Source of the DNA: Polaromonas sp.
Lineage (GTDB): Bacteria; Pseudomonadota; Gammaproteobacteria; Burkholderiales; Burkholderiaceae_C
Direction of reading: 5' to 3'
Length of the DNA: 64,000 bases
NCBI RefSeq assembly: GCF_030689685.1
Contig: NZ_JAUYEY010000055.1
Coordinates: 1-64,000 of the forward strand
The notes under the pieces are model-generated. The model saw only the letters and a program-made list of their open reading frames with translations, was not told the DNA's origin and made no database searches. This document shows positions 47,012 to 56,484 of the stretch, piece by piece. Every line of letters starts with the position of its first letter. Within the stretch, counting starts at the first letter, position 1. The position numbers were made by a program, and so were the translations under genes.

Positions 47012-47734
47012 TCAGGCCTTTTTGTGTATGCCCGGCTTGTCGGTCTTGCCGGCTTTCTTCAGGACCTTGTTGAGCTCCTTGTTGAGCTCTTTCTTGAGTT
47101 GTTTGGACTTCACCTCTTTCACAGGCTTGTCGGCCTTGGCCGCTTTTTTGGCCTTCTTCTTTTTCCCTTTTTTGCCGGGCTTGTCATCCTTGGGCGCGAG
47201 CAGCGTGCCGCGGCAGTTTTTGGCGCCGCACCAGCAGGGGTACTCGGCCAGCAGCTTCCTGGTATAGGGCGCGTCGATGATCAGGCCGTAGTCGTAAAAC
47301 AGTTCCTGGCCGGCAGCGATGTTGCGCAGCGCCTTGATGAAGACGCGGCCGTCCTGCTCGTCGGCTTCGCAATTGGGCTTGCAGCTGTGGTTGATCCAGC
47401 GCGAGGAGTTGCCACCGTACTTGGCGTCGATCACATGGTTTTTGTCGATGTGGAAGTAGAAGGTGTGGTTGGCGTCCTTCGGGTCGTGCGGATGCCGGCG
47501 CAGCGCCTCTTTCCAGTTGATGATCTCGCCGATGTACTCGATCAGGGTCTCGCCCTCGGCAAGGTCCTGGACCGCAAAAACCCCCTTGCCGTGCACACCC
47601 GAAGTGCGGGTCTGGATGCGGCGGCCCGGGGCTGAAGCAGGGCCGGCGGAAGGGGCGCTGGAGGGGCTGGAAGAAGGGGACAAGACCTGAGTTTTTGACA
47701 CGACGGGATTTTTTGGTATGGTTAATTCATGCAT
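47012..47734 (-). CDS. SET-domain protein lysine methyltransferase with lysine-rich tail
   Basis: 240 residues from MHELTIPKNPVVS. SET domain about 40-175: RTSGVHGKGVFAVQDLAEGETLIEYIGE, then the SAM/catalytic motif SSRWINHSCKPNC and ELFYDYGL. A post-SET zinc motif CWCGAKNCRG follows, as in eukaryotic histone methyltransferases. The last ~55 residues are almost all Lys, Ala, Asp and Pro (KKGKKKKAKKAAKADK). Bacterial SET proteins methylate lysines of bacterial or host proteins; the target here is unknown. The start at 47734 excludes an upstream Arg/His/Thr stretch encoded by an alternating purine-pyrimidine tract. Confidence 0.88.
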   Translation of the reverse strand: MHELTIPKNPVVSKTQVLSPSSSPSSAPSAGPASAPGRRIQTRTSGVHGKGVFAVQDLAEGETLIEYIGEIINWKEALRRHPHDPKDANHTFYFHIDKNHVIDAKYGGNSSRWINHSCKPNCEADEQDGRVFIKALRNIAAGQELFYDYGLIIDAPYTRKLLAEYPCWCGAKNCRGTLLAPKDDKPGKKGKKKKAKKAAKADKPVKEVKSKQLKKELNKELNKVLKKAGKTDKPGIHKKA

Positions 47735-47772
47735 GTGCGCGCCCGTGCGGGTGCGCGCGTGCGTACGCGCGA
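47730..47772. other. Alternating purine-pyrimidine tract (Z-DNA-prone)
   Basis: GCATGTGCGCGC, CGTGCGGGTGCGCGCGTGCG and TACGCGCG: mainly alternating CG/TG steps with two breaks. It lies between the divergent SET and thioredoxin-like genes, at the 5' end of the SET gene. Confidence 0.55.
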
Positions 47773-47819
47773 GGCCCTTATTGTAGTGATGCGCACCTGT
47801 GACCCATGACCGCCCAACG

Positions 47820-48344
47820 ATGTTCAACCGCAGAAACCTGATTCAGTCCCTGGCCGTGCTGGCCGCCCCCGGTGTGGCTGCGCGGGCCTGGGCGCGGGCG
47901 TCAAATAGCCCCCTGCCCCAGATCGGCAGCACGCTGGCGCTGCCTGCCTTGAGCCTGCTGGACGGGCGTGCCTGGACCCCCGCTGCGGCAGGCGGCAAGA
48001 CGCTTGTGGTGTACTGGTGGGCGAGCTGGTGCCCTTTTTGTGCCGTGCAATCGCCCCATATCGAGGCCTTGTGGCGGGCCCACCAGGCCAGGGGGCTGGA
48101 GGTTCTGGCCCTGTCGATTGACAGCAAGCCCGAAGCCGCCGCCAACTATATGAAGAGCAAAGGCTACAGCTTTCCTGCGGGCATGTTGACGCCCGCAGTG
48201 GCCAAAGTAATGCCCAAGCCGGCCGGCCTGCCGGTGGTGGTGGTCCTCAAGGTCGCGCGCAACGGGCGCAGCGGCAAAGTCGTATTTGCAGAAGCCGGGG
48301 AAATGTTCCCCGAAGATGTTGAAGGTTTGAAGAAGTACATATGA
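47820..48344 (+). CDS. TlpA-like thioredoxin-fold protein with Tat-type signal
   Basis: 174 residues from MFNRRNLIQSLAVLAAPGVAARAWA. Twin Arg followed by a moderately hydrophobic stretch suggests Tat export. The thioredoxin fold has active site WWASWCPFC (Cys pair near residues 70-73) and LSIDSKPEAAANYM, with a cis-Pro in PAGLPVVVV. Periplasmic disulfide reductase or cytochrome-maturation-like role is likely; the client is unknown. Its stop overlaps the topB start by 4 nt, an unusual pairing. Confidence 0.85.
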   Translation: MFNRRNLIQSLAVLAAPGVAARAWARASNSPLPQIGSTLALPALSLLDGRAWTPAAAGGKTLVVYWWASWCPFCAVQSPHIEALWRAHQARGLEVLALSIDSKPEAAANYMKSKGYSFPAGMLTPAVAKVMPKPAGLPVVVVLKVARNGRSGKVVFAEAGEMFPEDVEGLKKYI

Positions 48345-51292
48345 AAACCCTTGTGATTGCAGAAAAGCCCTCGGTGGCGCAGGACATCGTCCGCGCCATC
48401 ACGCCGACGGCGGGCAAGTTTGAGAAACACGACGAATACTTCGAAAGCGATGACTGGCTGATCACGTCTGCTGTGGGCCACCTGGTCGAGATCCAGGCGC
48501 CGGAAGAGTTCGACGTCAAGCGCGGCAAGTGGAGCTTTGCCAACCTGCCGGTGATCCCGCCCTACTTCGACCTGAAGCCGATGGACAAGACCAAGACGCG
48601 GCTCAATGCCATCGTCAAGCTGACCAAACGCAAGGACGTGGGCGCGCTCGTTAACGCCTGTGACGCGGGCCGCGAAGGCGAGCTGATCTTCCGGCTGATC
48701 CAGCAGTACGCCAAGAGCAAACACCCGGTCAAGCGGCTGTGGTTGCAGTCGATGACACCGGCGGCGATCCGCGACGGCTTCGACAGCCTGCGCACCGAAA
48801 AACAGATGCAGGGTCTGGCCGACGCGGCGCGTTCGCGCTCCGAAGCCGACTGGATGGTTGGCATCAACGGCACACGCGCCATGACGGCCTTCAACTCGCG
48901 CGACGGCGGCTTCTTCTTGACGACCGTGGGCCGGGTGCAGACGCCGACGCTGTCGGTGGTGGTCGAGCGCGAAGAAAAAATCCGCAAGTTCGTGAGCCGC
49001 GACTACTGGGAAATCCACGCCTCTTTCCTGGCCGAGGCGGGCGAGTACCCGGCCAAGTGGTTCGATCCGAAGTGGAAGAAGGCGGCGGCCAATGCCGACA
49101 ACGCCGAGCCCGATGCCGAGCTCCGGGCCGACCGCGTCTGGTCAGAGCGCGAGGCGCTGGCGATTGCCGAAGCCGTGCGCGGCAAGGCCGCTACCGTCAC
49201 CGAAGAAAGCAAGCCGTCCACCACCGCGTCAGGCCTGCTGTTCGATTTGACGTCCCTACAGCGCGAGGCCAACGGCAAGTTCGGCTTCTCGGCCAAGACC
49301 ACGCTGTCGATTGCGCAAAGCCTGTACGAACGCCACAAGGCCCTGACCTACCCGCGTACCGATTCGCGTGCGCTGCCCGAAGATTATTTGCCGGTGGTCA
49401 AGCAGACCTTTGAAATGCTGGCCGCGAGCCCCATGAAACACCTGGCGGCGCATGCAGCTACGGCGCTCAAGGGCAACTACATCAAGCCCAGCAAACGCAT
49501 TTTTGACAACGCCAAGGTCAGCGATCACTTTGCGATCATCCCGACATTGCAGGCACCCAGCGGCCTGAGCGACGCCGAACAAAAACTCTACGACCTGGTG
49601 GTGCGCCGCTTCATGGCGGTGTTTTTCCCGAGCGCCGAGTACCTGGTGACGACGCGAATTTCGCAGGCCGTCGGCCACAGCTTCAAAACCGAGGGCAAGG
49701 TGCTGGTCAAGCCGGGCTGGCTGGCGATTTACGGCAAGGAAGCCGAAGACGAAAACACCGACGAGAAAGACAGCAAGACCCTGGTCGCCGTGAAACCCGG
49801 CGAGATGGTGCGCGCCGAAGTGGTCGAGGCCAAAGGCCTGAAGACACGGCCGCCGGCGCGTTATTCGGAGGCGACCTTGCTGGGCGCCATGGAAGGCGCG
49901 GGCAAGACGATCGACGACGACGAGCTGCGTGAAGCCATGCAGGAAAAAGGCCTGGGCACACCGGCCACACGCGCCGCGACCATCGAGGGCCTGATCAACG
50001 AGAAATACATGTTGCGCGAAGGCCGCGAGCTGATCCCGACCGCCAAGGCCTTCCAGCTCATGACGCTGCTGCGCGGCCTCGGCGTGGAAGAACTCTCGCG
50101 TGCCGACCTGACCGGCGAGTGGGAACACAAACTCGCGCAGATGGAACACGGCAAACTCAGCCGCGACACCTTCATGGCCGAGATCGCCGCCATGACCAAG
50201 AATCTGGTCGACAAAGCCAAGGGCTACGACAAGGACACCATCCCCGGCGACTACGCCACCCTGAGCGCGCCCTGCCCCAACTGCGGCGGCGTGATCAAGG
50301 AAAACTACCGGCGCTACACCTGCACCGGCAAAAACGGCGAAGGCTGCGGGTTTTCGTTCGGCAAAACTCCGGCCGGTCGAACTTTTGAAGTGGCCGAGGT
50401 CGAGCAATTTTTGCGCGACAGGAAGATCGGCCCTCTCGACGGGTTTCGCTCCAAGGCCGGCTGGCCCTTCACCGCCGAGATGGTCATCAAGTTTGACGAA
50501 GAAACCAAGAACTACAAACTGGAGTTCGACTTCGGCGACGACAAAAACGGCGAGACCGGCGAGATCGTGGACTTCAGCGGTCAGCAGTCGCTGGGCGCCT
50601 GTCCCAAATGCGCTGCCGGCGTGTTCGAACACGGTAAAAATTATGTCTGCGAGAAATCCGTGCCGACAAATGCGCAGCCGACACCGAGCTGCGACTTCAA
50701 GACCGGCCAGGTGATATTGCAGCAGCCGGTGGAGCGCGAGCAGATGGTCAAGCTGCTGACCAGCGGCAAGACCGACCTGCTCGACAAGTTTGTCTCCATG
50801 CGCACACGCCGGCCCTTCAAGGCCATGCTGGCCTGGGATGCCGAAGCCGGCAAGGTCAACTTCGAGTTTGCGCCGTCGAAATTCCCGCCGCGCAAGACCG
50901 CCGGCCCGCCGCGCACTGGCACGGTGAAAACGCCGTTCGGCAAAACCGTGGCGGCCAAGGGTGCGGGCCCTGCCGCCAAGAAGGTGGCAGCGAAAAAAGT
51001 TGCGGCCAAGAAAACACCGGCCGCCAAGGTGGCCAAGCCCAAAACCCCGCGCGTGGCCAAACCGGGCAGCGGCCTCAAGCCCAGCGAGGCGCTGGCCGCA
51101 GTGATTGGTTCGGAACCCGTGGCGCGCACCCAGGTCATCAAAAAACTCTGGGACTACATCAAGGCCGAAGGCCTGCAGGACGCGGCCAACAAGCGCGCCA
51201 TCAACGCCGACGCCAAGCTGCTGGCTGTTTTTGGCAAGCCGCAGGTGACGATGTTTGAACTGGCGGGGATTGTTGGGAAGCACCTGAGCTGA
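48341..51292 (+). CDS. topB: DNA topoisomerase III with C-terminal SWIB domain
   Basis: 983 residues. Type IA topoisomerase: Toprim domain starts MKTLVIAEKPSVAQDIVRAI, with DAGREGELIF near residue 110. The catalytic tyrosine is Tyr337 (TYPRTDSRALP). Two zinc-finger-like regions follow (CPNCGG.. to CGFSFGK near 645; CPKCAAG.. to SCDFKTG near 755). A Lys/Ala-rich linker of ~45 residues (KKVAAKKVAAKKTPAAKVAK) leads to a SWIB/MDM2-like domain (about 905-983, LAAVIGSEPVARTQVIKKLWDYIK). E. coli TopB is ~650 residues, so the last ~220 are an extension common in Burkholderiales. Decatenates replication intermediates. A decayed fragment related to its zinc region occurs at 59.35 kb. Confidence 0.95.
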   Translation: MKTLVIAEKPSVAQDIVRAITPTAGKFEKHDEYFESDDWLITSAVGHLVEIQAPEEFDVKRGKWSFANLPVIPPYFDLKPMDKTKTRLNAIVKLTKRKDVGALVNACDAGREGELIFRLIQQYAKSKHPVKRLWLQSMTPAAIRDGFDSLRTEKQMQGLADAARSRSEADWMVGINGTRAMTAFNSRDGGFFLTTVGRVQTPTLSVVVEREEKIRKFVSRDYWEIHASFLAEAGEYPAKWFDPKWKKAAANADNAEPDAELRADRVWSEREALAIAEAVRGKAATVTEESKPSTTASGLLFDLTSLQREANGKFGFSAKTTLSIAQSLYERHKALTYPRTDSRALPEDYLPVVKQTFEMLAASPMKHLAAHAATALKGNYIKPSKRIFDNAKVSDHFAIIPTLQAPSGLSDAEQKLYDLVVRRFMAVFFPSAEYLVTTRISQAVGHSFKTEGKVLVKPGWLAIYGKEAEDENTDEKDSKTLVAVKPGEMVRAEVVEAKGLKTRPPARYSEATLLGAMEGAGKTIDDDELREAMQEKGLGTPATRAATIEGLINEKYMLREGRELIPTAKAFQLMTLLRGLGVEELSRADLTGEWEHKLAQMEHGKLSRDTFMAEIAAMTKNLVDKAKGYDKDTIPGDYATLSAPCPNCGGVIKENYRRYTCTGKNGEGCGFSFGKTPAGRTFEVAEVEQFLRDRKIGPLDGFRSKAGWPFTAEMVIKFDEETKNYKLEFDFGDDKNGETGEIVDFSGQQSLGACPKCAAGVFEHGKNYVCEKSVPTNAQPTPSCDFKTGQVILQQPVEREQMVKLLTSGKTDLLDKFVSMRTRRPFKAMLAWDAEAGKVNFEFAPSKFPPRKTAGPPRTGTVKTPFGKTVAAKGAGPAAKKVAAKKVAAKKTPAAKVAKPKTPRVAKPGSGLKPSEALAAVIGSEPVARTQVIKKLWDYIKAEGLQDAANKRAINADAKLLAVFGKPQVTMFELAGIVGKHLS

Positions 51293-51363
51293 AGCGCAGG
51301 TATCCGCTCGCCGAAAGGCCGGCCGTGGATGGCCGGTGGGCAGCGGCGTGTGTCAGACGGCCA

Positions 51364-52356
51364 TCAGTTGGCGCTCATGCGCAGTTTCTGGTCGAGGAAC
51401 TCGTTGGTGAACATGGTGGCCGGTTCGAAGGCCTTGTCGATGCCGATCAGTTCCTTCACCAGCTCGTAGTCGGCCTTCACGCGGGCGCTGTCGAAGCTGC
51501 CCAGGGCAACTTTGGTGGTGGCGTCATCGCGCATCAGCTGTTTGATGCGTTCCCACTGGTCGCGCTGGTTGTCCGGGCTCAGGCCGCTGACATCTGCCGT
51601 CAGCGCCTGCAGGCAGGGTGAAAAGTCCTTGACGCATTCCGCATAGGCGCGTTGCGTCACGGCGGTGAACTTCCGGATGCGTTCGGTATTGGCCGCCAGG
51701 TAAGCGCCGTTCACCACAAACGCATTGCCGTACACATTCACGCCGATGGAGCGCCAGGCGACAAAGCCCAGGTCGGCGCCGAATTCGCGGACCTTCAAGT
51801 CATGTTCGTTGTAGAAGTCGCTGATGATGTCCACTGACTTGCTTTTCAGCGCGGCAACCTTGGCCGGCGGGCTGATATTCACAAAGGTCACGGCGGTGGG
51901 GGCCAGGCCGGTTTTTTTGGCGAAGGCGGGCCACATCAGGCGCGAGGCATCGCCGGGCGGGTTGCCGATCTTGCGGCCGGCGAAGTCTTTGGGACCGGTG
52001 ATCCCTGAAGACTTCAGCCAGTAGAAACCTTGCGGGGAATTGGCGTAAATCACCATGACGGCCTTGAGGTCTGCACCCTTGCCCTTGGCCTGCATGGCGG
52101 TGGGGAAGTCGGCAATGCCGACGTCGGCGCCGCCCGAGCCCACGCGTTGCGCCGCCACGCCAGAGCCGCGGCCCGCCTCGATCTTGAGGTCAATCCCGGC
52201 CTCGCTGTACCAGCCTTTGGATTTTGCGTAGTAGATCGGCGAATGATCGGCCGTGGGCGTCCAGTTCAACATCAGGCTCATGGGGTCAGCCGCCATGGCA
52301 AAGGAGGCACTTGTCGCCAACAATAGGGTGGCGGCGGATTTCACTAGTCTTCGCAT
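51364..52356 (-). CDS. NMT1/THI5-like ABC transporter substrate-binding protein
   Basis: 330 residues. Signal peptide MRRLVKSAATLLLATSASFAMAA, then an NMT1/THI5 fold: LNWTPTADHSPIYYAKSKGWYSEAGIDLKIEAGRGSG and GGADVGIADFPTAM. Such proteins bind pyrimidines (ThiY), riboflavin, sulfonates and other small ligands. No thiamine riboswitch is present in the 81-nt upstream gap, so thiamine precursor uptake is not supported. The matching permease and ATPase lie 2-7 kb away on the other strand. Divergent from the TetR gene and sharing its operator. Confidence 0.88.
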   Translation of the reverse strand: MRRLVKSAATLLLATSASFAMAADPMSLMLNWTPTADHSPIYYAKSKGWYSEAGIDLKIEAGRGSGVAAQRVGSGGADVGIADFPTAMQAKGKGADLKAVMVIYANSPQGFYWLKSSGITGPKDFAGRKIGNPPGDASRLMWPAFAKKTGLAPTAVTFVNISPPAKVAALKSKSVDIISDFYNEHDLKVREFGADLGFVAWRSIGVNVYGNAFVVNGAYLAANTERIRKFTAVTQRAYAECVKDFSPCLQALTADVSGLSPDNQRDQWERIKQLMRDDATTKVALGSFDSARVKADYELVKELIGIDKAFEPATMFTNEFLDQKLRMSAN

Positions 52357-52411
52357 GGGTCAACTCCAAAAATGAATGATTGATCGGATGAGGTGCTTTC
52401 CAGTTTATATT

Positions 52412-52428
52412 ACCAACTGTTTGGTTGA
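52412..52428. promoter_or_regulatory. Operator-like palindrome between binding-protein and tetR genes
   Basis: ACCAA, CTGT, TTGGT followed by TGA. On the minus strand it lies immediately upstream of a TATAAA (52404-52409) that can serve as -10 for the binding-protein gene. On the plus strand it is 9 nt before the tetR ATG. Thirteen of 17 positions match the palindrome at 54540-54556. Confidence 0.6.
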
Positions 52429-52437
52429 GAAGCAAAT

Positions 52438-53094
52438 ATGGCCACTTTAGTAAAAACCCTTGAACCCGCACTGACGCCCAGGCGCGATGCCTCCGTTGCC
52501 AGAGCCGCCCTGATTACTACCGCCGCCGTGGCGGAGTTCGCACGCAAGGGCTTTGCCGGCGCACGTGTGGATGAGATCGCGGCTGCCGCGGGTGTCAACA
52601 AGCAGCTGGTCTACCACTATTTCGACAGCAAGCAGGGGCTCTACCTGGTGGCGCTGGAGTCGGTGTATGCCGAAATTCGCGAAAAAGAGCAGAAGCTGTC
52701 GCTCGGCGCGCTGGAGCCCATGGACGCCATGGCCCAGCTGGTCGGCTTTTCCTTTGATTACCTGGCGGAGCATCCGGAATTCATTGCACTGCTGACTGAC
52801 GAGAACCGCAACCAGGGCAGCCACATCCTGGCGTCCGAGCGCCTTCAGAAGATGCACTCGCCGTTCATCGGGATGCTGGAGGCGACCCTTGAGCGCGGCG
52901 TGACGGCGGGCGTATTCCGCGCCGACTTCGACGCGATCAACCTCTATATTTCCATTGCCGGCATTTCCTACTTCTTCTTTTCGAACAATCACACGCTGTC
53001 GGCGATTTTCGGCAAGGCACTGGACTCGCGCGGTGCCCTGGTGCAGCGCCGCCGCCATGTGATCGACTTCGCGCTCAACGCCCTGAGGCCATGA
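52438..53094 (+). CDS. TetR-family transcriptional regulator (RutR-like)
   Basis: 218 residues. HTH at about 20-70: [54 protein letters not shown]. The C-terminal ligand domain ([40 protein letters not shown]) resembles the RutR/TetR_C_15 group, whose members sense pyrimidines or related small molecules. Likely represses its own gene, the divergent binding protein and the downstream transport/enzyme operon through the TTGGTTGA-containing palindromes. sdaA follows after 37 nt. Confidence 0.9.
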   Translation: MATLVKTLEPALTPRRDASVARAALITTAAVAEFARKGFAGARVDEIAAAAGVNKQLVYHYFDSKQGLYLVALESVYAEIREKEQKLSLGALEPMDAMAQLVGFSFDYLAEHPEFIALLTDENRNQGSHILASERLQKMHSPFIGMLEATLERGVTAGVFRADFDAINLYISIAGISYFFFSNNHTLSAIFGKALDSRGALVQRRRHVIDFALNALRP

Positions 53095-53131
53095 CGGTCA
53101 TGGAAGCACACACTGCGGAGCGGGCCAGCCG

Positions 53132-54499
53132 ATGACCCTCAGCGTGCTGGACGTTTTCAAGATTGGTATCGGCCCGTCCAGTTCGCACACGGTGGGCCCC
53201 ATGCGTGCAGCTGCCCGCTTTGTAGACGGCCTGGCGCAGGGCGGACTGCTCGGGCAAACCGCCGCGGTGCGAACCGAGCTTTATGGCTCGCTGGGCGCCA
53301 CCGGCAAAGGCCACGGCAGCGGCAAAGCCGTGGTTCTGGGGCTCATGGGAGAGGAGCCTGACCGCGTCGATACGTCGACGGTGGATGCCCGGCTGGCGCG
53401 GATTCGCAGCGACCAGCGCCTGCGGCTGCAGGGTACGCACAGCGTTCGTTTTGTTGAAGCCGAACATGTGCTGTATTACCGCAAGAGTCTGCCGTTTCAC
53501 CCCAACGGTATGCGGTTTCTTGCCATGGCGCCCGATGGCGCCGTGCTGTGCACACGCGACTATTACTCGGTGGGCGGCGGCTTTGTGGTGGATGACGGCG
53601 CCCAGGCACTGGTGGCGCCAGGCGCGCCTGTGCCTTACCCCTTCACCACCGGTGACCAGCTCCTGGCCCTGTGCCAGGCGCAGGGCCAGTCCGTCAGCGC
53701 GCTGATGCGCGCCAATGAAGCGGCGCTGCGGCCCGCCAGTGCGACTGCGGCCGCGCTGGCGCGTATCTGGACCGTGATGCAGGAATGCGTACGCAGCGGA
53801 TGCGCCCAGGAGGGGGTGCTGCCCGGGCCGATGCGCCTGAAGCGTCGCGCCCCCGACCTGCTGCGTCAGCTCAACAGCGAGCCCCAGGCCGGGCTGGCCG
53901 ATCCGCTGGTGGTGCTGGACTGGGTGAGCCTGTATGCCCTGGCCGTCAACGAGGAAAACGCCGGGGGCGGGCGCGTGGTGACGGCGCCGACCAACGGTGC
54001 GGCCGGCATCATCCCGGCCGTGCTGCATTACTACACGCGCTTCATCCACGGGGCAAATGCCGAAGGCGTGGAGCGGTTTTTGCTGACGGCGGCCGCAATC
54101 GCCCTTTTGTACAAGGAAAACGCCTCGCTCTCGGGCGCCGAAGTCGGCTGCCAGGGCGAGGTGGGCGTGGCTTGTTCCATGGCCGCCGGCGCGCTGGCCG
54201 AGGTCCTCGGCGGTACGCCGGCGCAGGTGGAGAATGCCGCGGAAATCGGCATGGAACACAACCTGGGCCTGACCTGCGATCCGGTGGGTGGCCTGGTGCA
54301 GGTGCCCTGCATCGAGCGCAACGCCATGGGAGCGACCAAGGCCATCAATGCCGCGCGCATCGCGCTGCGCGGTGATGGCAGCCATTCGGTATCGCTGGAT
54401 CAGGTCATCAAGACCATGCGCGAGACCGGGGCCGACATGAAGACCAAATACAAGGAGACCTCGCGCGGCGGGCTGGCGGTCAACGTGATCGAGTGTTGA
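53132..54499 (+). CDS. sdaA: L-serine ammonia-lyase (iron-sulfur type)
   Basis: 455 residues, single-chain two-domain SdaA. It deaminates L-serine to pyruvate and ammonia. N-terminal beta domain: [24 protein letters not shown]. The C-terminal catalytic domain has the cluster cysteines in [19 protein letters not shown] and [21 protein letters not shown]. Full length. Co-directional with tetR; it could provide pyruvate to the DapA-like lyase of the same cluster or detoxify serine formed by the pathway. That link is inference. Confidence 0.95.
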   Translation: MTLSVLDVFKIGIGPSSSHTVGPMRAAARFVDGLAQGGLLGQTAAVRTELYGSLGATGKGHGSGKAVVLGLMGEEPDRVDTSTVDARLARIRSDQRLRLQGTHSVRFVEAEHVLYYRKSLPFHPNGMRFLAMAPDGAVLCTRDYYSVGGGFVVDDGAQALVAPGAPVPYPFTTGDQLLALCQAQGQSVSALMRANEAALRPASATAAALARIWTVMQECVRSGCAQEGVLPGPMRLKRRAPDLLRQLNSEPQAGLADPLVVLDWVSLYALAVNEENAGGGRVVTAPTNGAAGIIPAVLHYYTRFIHGANAEGVERFLLTAAAIALLYKENASLSGAEVGCQGEVGVACSMAAGALAEVLGGTPAQVENAAEIGMEHNLGLTCDPVGGLVQVPCIERNAMGATKAINAARIALRGDGSHSVSLDQVIKTMRETGADMKTKYKETSRGGLAVNVIEC

Positions 54500-54540
54500 T
54501 CCCGCGCGTTCTCTGATGTGCGCGCTGATCCGGAGTTATT

Positions 54541-54581
54541 TCAACTAGTTGGTTGACAATCGGCTACGGCAAATCTATGAT
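54541..54581 (+). promoter_or_regulatory. Strong sigma70 promoter with TetR operator over the -35
   Basis: -35 TTGACA (54553-54558), 17-bp spacer, -10 TATGAT (54576-54581). The palindrome TCAACTAGTTGGTTGA (54541-54556, with CAACTAGTTG at 54542-54551 perfectly symmetric) overlaps the -35, a classical repressor position. It drives the permease-to-ATPase operon; RBS GAAGGA follows at 54602. Confidence 0.75.
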
Positions 54582-54613
54582 TCGCGAATGACTGCTTGCG
54601 CGAAGGAATTCAC

Positions 54614-55423
54614 ATGAAGGCTCCCCTCGATGGCATGGTGTTGGCGGCGCCCGCGCCGGACGGCAGCGGACCGCCGTGGCGGCGCTGGGGGACGATTGTG
54701 GGCATCCATCTGGCTGGCGTGTTGCTCTGGGAGACCGTGGTACGGATATTCGCCATCCAGGCCTTCATCCTGCCCGCGCCCTCGCGCGTGCTGGCGACCC
54801 TGGCCAACCCCAACCTGAGCTGGCTCAGCAACACCACTGTCACTGCGATCGAGATTTTCGGCGGCTATGTCCTCGGGCTGGTGCTGGGCATCCTGTGCGC
54901 CTTGCTGTTCATCACCAGCCGCCGGCTCACGCTGCTGGTGTTTCCGGTGCTGGTCACGCTGAACATGATTCCCAAGGTGGCGCTGGGACCGCTGGTCATT
55001 GTCTGGTTCAGCTACGGCATCGGAACCAACATCCTGATCACCTTCAGCCTGTGCTTTTTCCCCATCCTGCTGACCACCATCCGCGGGCTCAATGAGACCG
55101 AACCCGAGCTGCTTGATCTGGTGCGCGCGCTCAAGGGTTCGCGCTGGCAGCTGTTTCGATACATCCAGCTGCCGGGGTCGCTGCCCTACGTGTTTTCGGG
55201 GATGAAAGTCGCCACCATCCTTGCAGTGGCCGGTGCTGTGGTGGGCGAATTCATTGCGTCCGACAAGGGCCTGGGCTACCTGATGATCCAGCTGCAGGCC
55301 TCGCTCGACACCCCTGCCGTTTTCATGGCCGTCCTGCTCATCACCGGGCTGGGTGTGCTGCTTTATCTGCTGGTCCTCCTGCTGGAGCGGCACTTCATCA
55401 CCCAGGACGCAAGAATCCAATGA
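54614..55423 (+). CDS. ABC transporter permease (SsuC/TauC/ThiX type)
   Basis: 269 residues from [17 protein letters not shown]. Six membrane helices; EAA loop [40 protein letters not shown] is typical of permeases working with NMT1/THI5-like binding proteins. First gene of a five-gene operon (permease, epimerase-like, GNAT, DapA-like, ATPase). Start 54614 follows GAAGGA; the 54596 alternative has no RBS. Confidence 0.92.
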   Translation: MKAPLDGMVLAAPAPDGSGPPWRRWGTIVGIHLAGVLLWETVVRIFAIQAFILPAPSRVLATLANPNLSWLSNTTVTAIEIFGGYVLGLVLGILCALLFITSRRLTLLVFPVLVTLNMIPKVALGPLVIVWFSYGIGTNILITFSLCFFPILLTTIRGLNETEPELLDLVRALKGSRWQLFRYIQLPGSLPYVFSGMKVATILAVAGAVVGEFIASDKGLGYLMIQLQASLDTPAVFMAVLLITGLGVLLYLLVLLLERHFITQDARIQ

Positions 55424-56484
55424 TCCAGACGCCACATGCCTCCCCCACCGTGCTGGAGGACCTGCCATTTCCGGAAAGTTTTGCCGACGAACAGGCCCTG
55501 GAGGACTACCTGGCCACGCCCTCGCTGGATCTGGTCCGGGATCTGGCGCGCCTCGATGGCGACCTGATGATTCTGGGGGTGGGCGGAAAAATGGGCCCCA
55601 CCCTGGCGCGTCTGGCGCGCAACGCCATGCCCGGGCGCCGCGTGATCGCGGTGGCGCGCTTCAGCGAGGCCGGTGTGCGGGAGATGCTGGAAACACACGG
55701 CATCAAAACCATCAGCTGCGACCTGCTCGATCGCGCTGCCGTTGCCGGCTTGCCGCAATGCGCGAACGTGGTGTTCATGGCCGGGCGCAAGTTCGGCGCC
55801 GACGCCAACAACCCGCTGACCTGGGCCATGAACGCGCATGTGCCCGCCCTGGTCGCCGAGGCGTTCAAGAGCTCGCGCATCGTGGCGTTTTCCACCGCCT
55901 GCGTCTACCCCTTTGTGCCGGTCATCAGCCAGGGCTCGGCCGAAGACTCCGCCCTGAGCCCGCCTGGTGAGTACGCCAATTCCTGTGTCGGGCGCGAGCG
56001 CATCTTCGAATATTTCTCCCAGATGCATGACACGCCGGGCCGTCTGTTCCGCCTGAGCTACGCGATTGACCTGCGTTATGGCGTGCTGGCGGATGTGGCC
56101 ACCAAGGTGTGGCGCGGCGAGCAGATTGACGTGACCATGGGCCATGTCAACGTCATCTGGCAAGGCGACGCCAACGCGCAGGCCTTGCGCTGTCTGGCGG
56201 TCGCGACCGTGCCGACCTCGCCCCTGAACGTCAGCGGCCCCGAAACCACCTCCATCCGCTGGCTGGCGCAGGAGTTTGCGCGCCGCTTCGGAAAGGCGGC
56301 CCACATCACCGGCGAGGAAGCGCCCACCGCCTGGCTCATGAACACCGGGGAGGCCGAGCGCCTGTTCGGCTACCCGCGTGTGTCGCTGTCGCGCCAGATC
56401 GGCTGGGTTGCGGACTGGATTTCCCGCGAGCAGCGCCTGTATGGCAAGCCGACCAAGTTCGAATCACGCGATGGCAAATACTGA
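55420..56484 (+). CDS. NAD-dependent epimerase/dehydratase-like protein lacking the catalytic lysine
   Basis: 354 residues, extended SDR fold. The nucleotide loop is [19 protein letters not shown] (near residue 50), followed by [10 protein letters not shown] and [11 protein letters not shown]. Where active extended SDRs have YxxxK, this protein reads [10 protein letters not shown]: Tyr is present but Cys occupies the Lys position. It may therefore bind NAD(P) without classical redox chemistry or use another base (the Arg three residues on). Overlaps the permease gene by 4 nt and the GNAT gene by 14 nt, so it is firmly part of the operon. Substrate unknown. Confidence 0.82.
   Translation: MIQTPHASPTVLEDLPFPESFADEQALEDYLATPSLDLVRDLARLDGDLMILGVGGKMGPTLARLARNAMPGRRVIAVARFSEAGVREMLETHGIKTISCDLLDRAAVAGLPQCANVVFMAGRKFGADANNPLTWAMNAHVPALVAEAFKSSRIVAFSTACVYPFVPVISQGSAEDSALSPPGEYANSCVGRERIFEYFSQMHDTPGRLFRLSYAIDLRYGVLADVATKVWRGEQIDVTMGHVNVIWQGDANAQALRCLAVATVPTSPLNVSGPETTSIRWLAQEFARRFGKAAHITGEEAPTAWLMNTGEAERLFGYPRVSLSRQIGWVADWISREQRLYGKPTKFESRDGKY

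Noticed and set aside
49256-51283. 675-codon minus-strand open frame opposite topB
   Set aside because: Long only because GC-rich codons rarely give antisense stops; the topB frame contains all family motifs.
52357-52437. Possible thiamine riboswitch before the NMT1/THI5-like gene
   Set aside because: The gap is only 81 nt and lacks the THI-box helices; it instead holds the palindromic operator.
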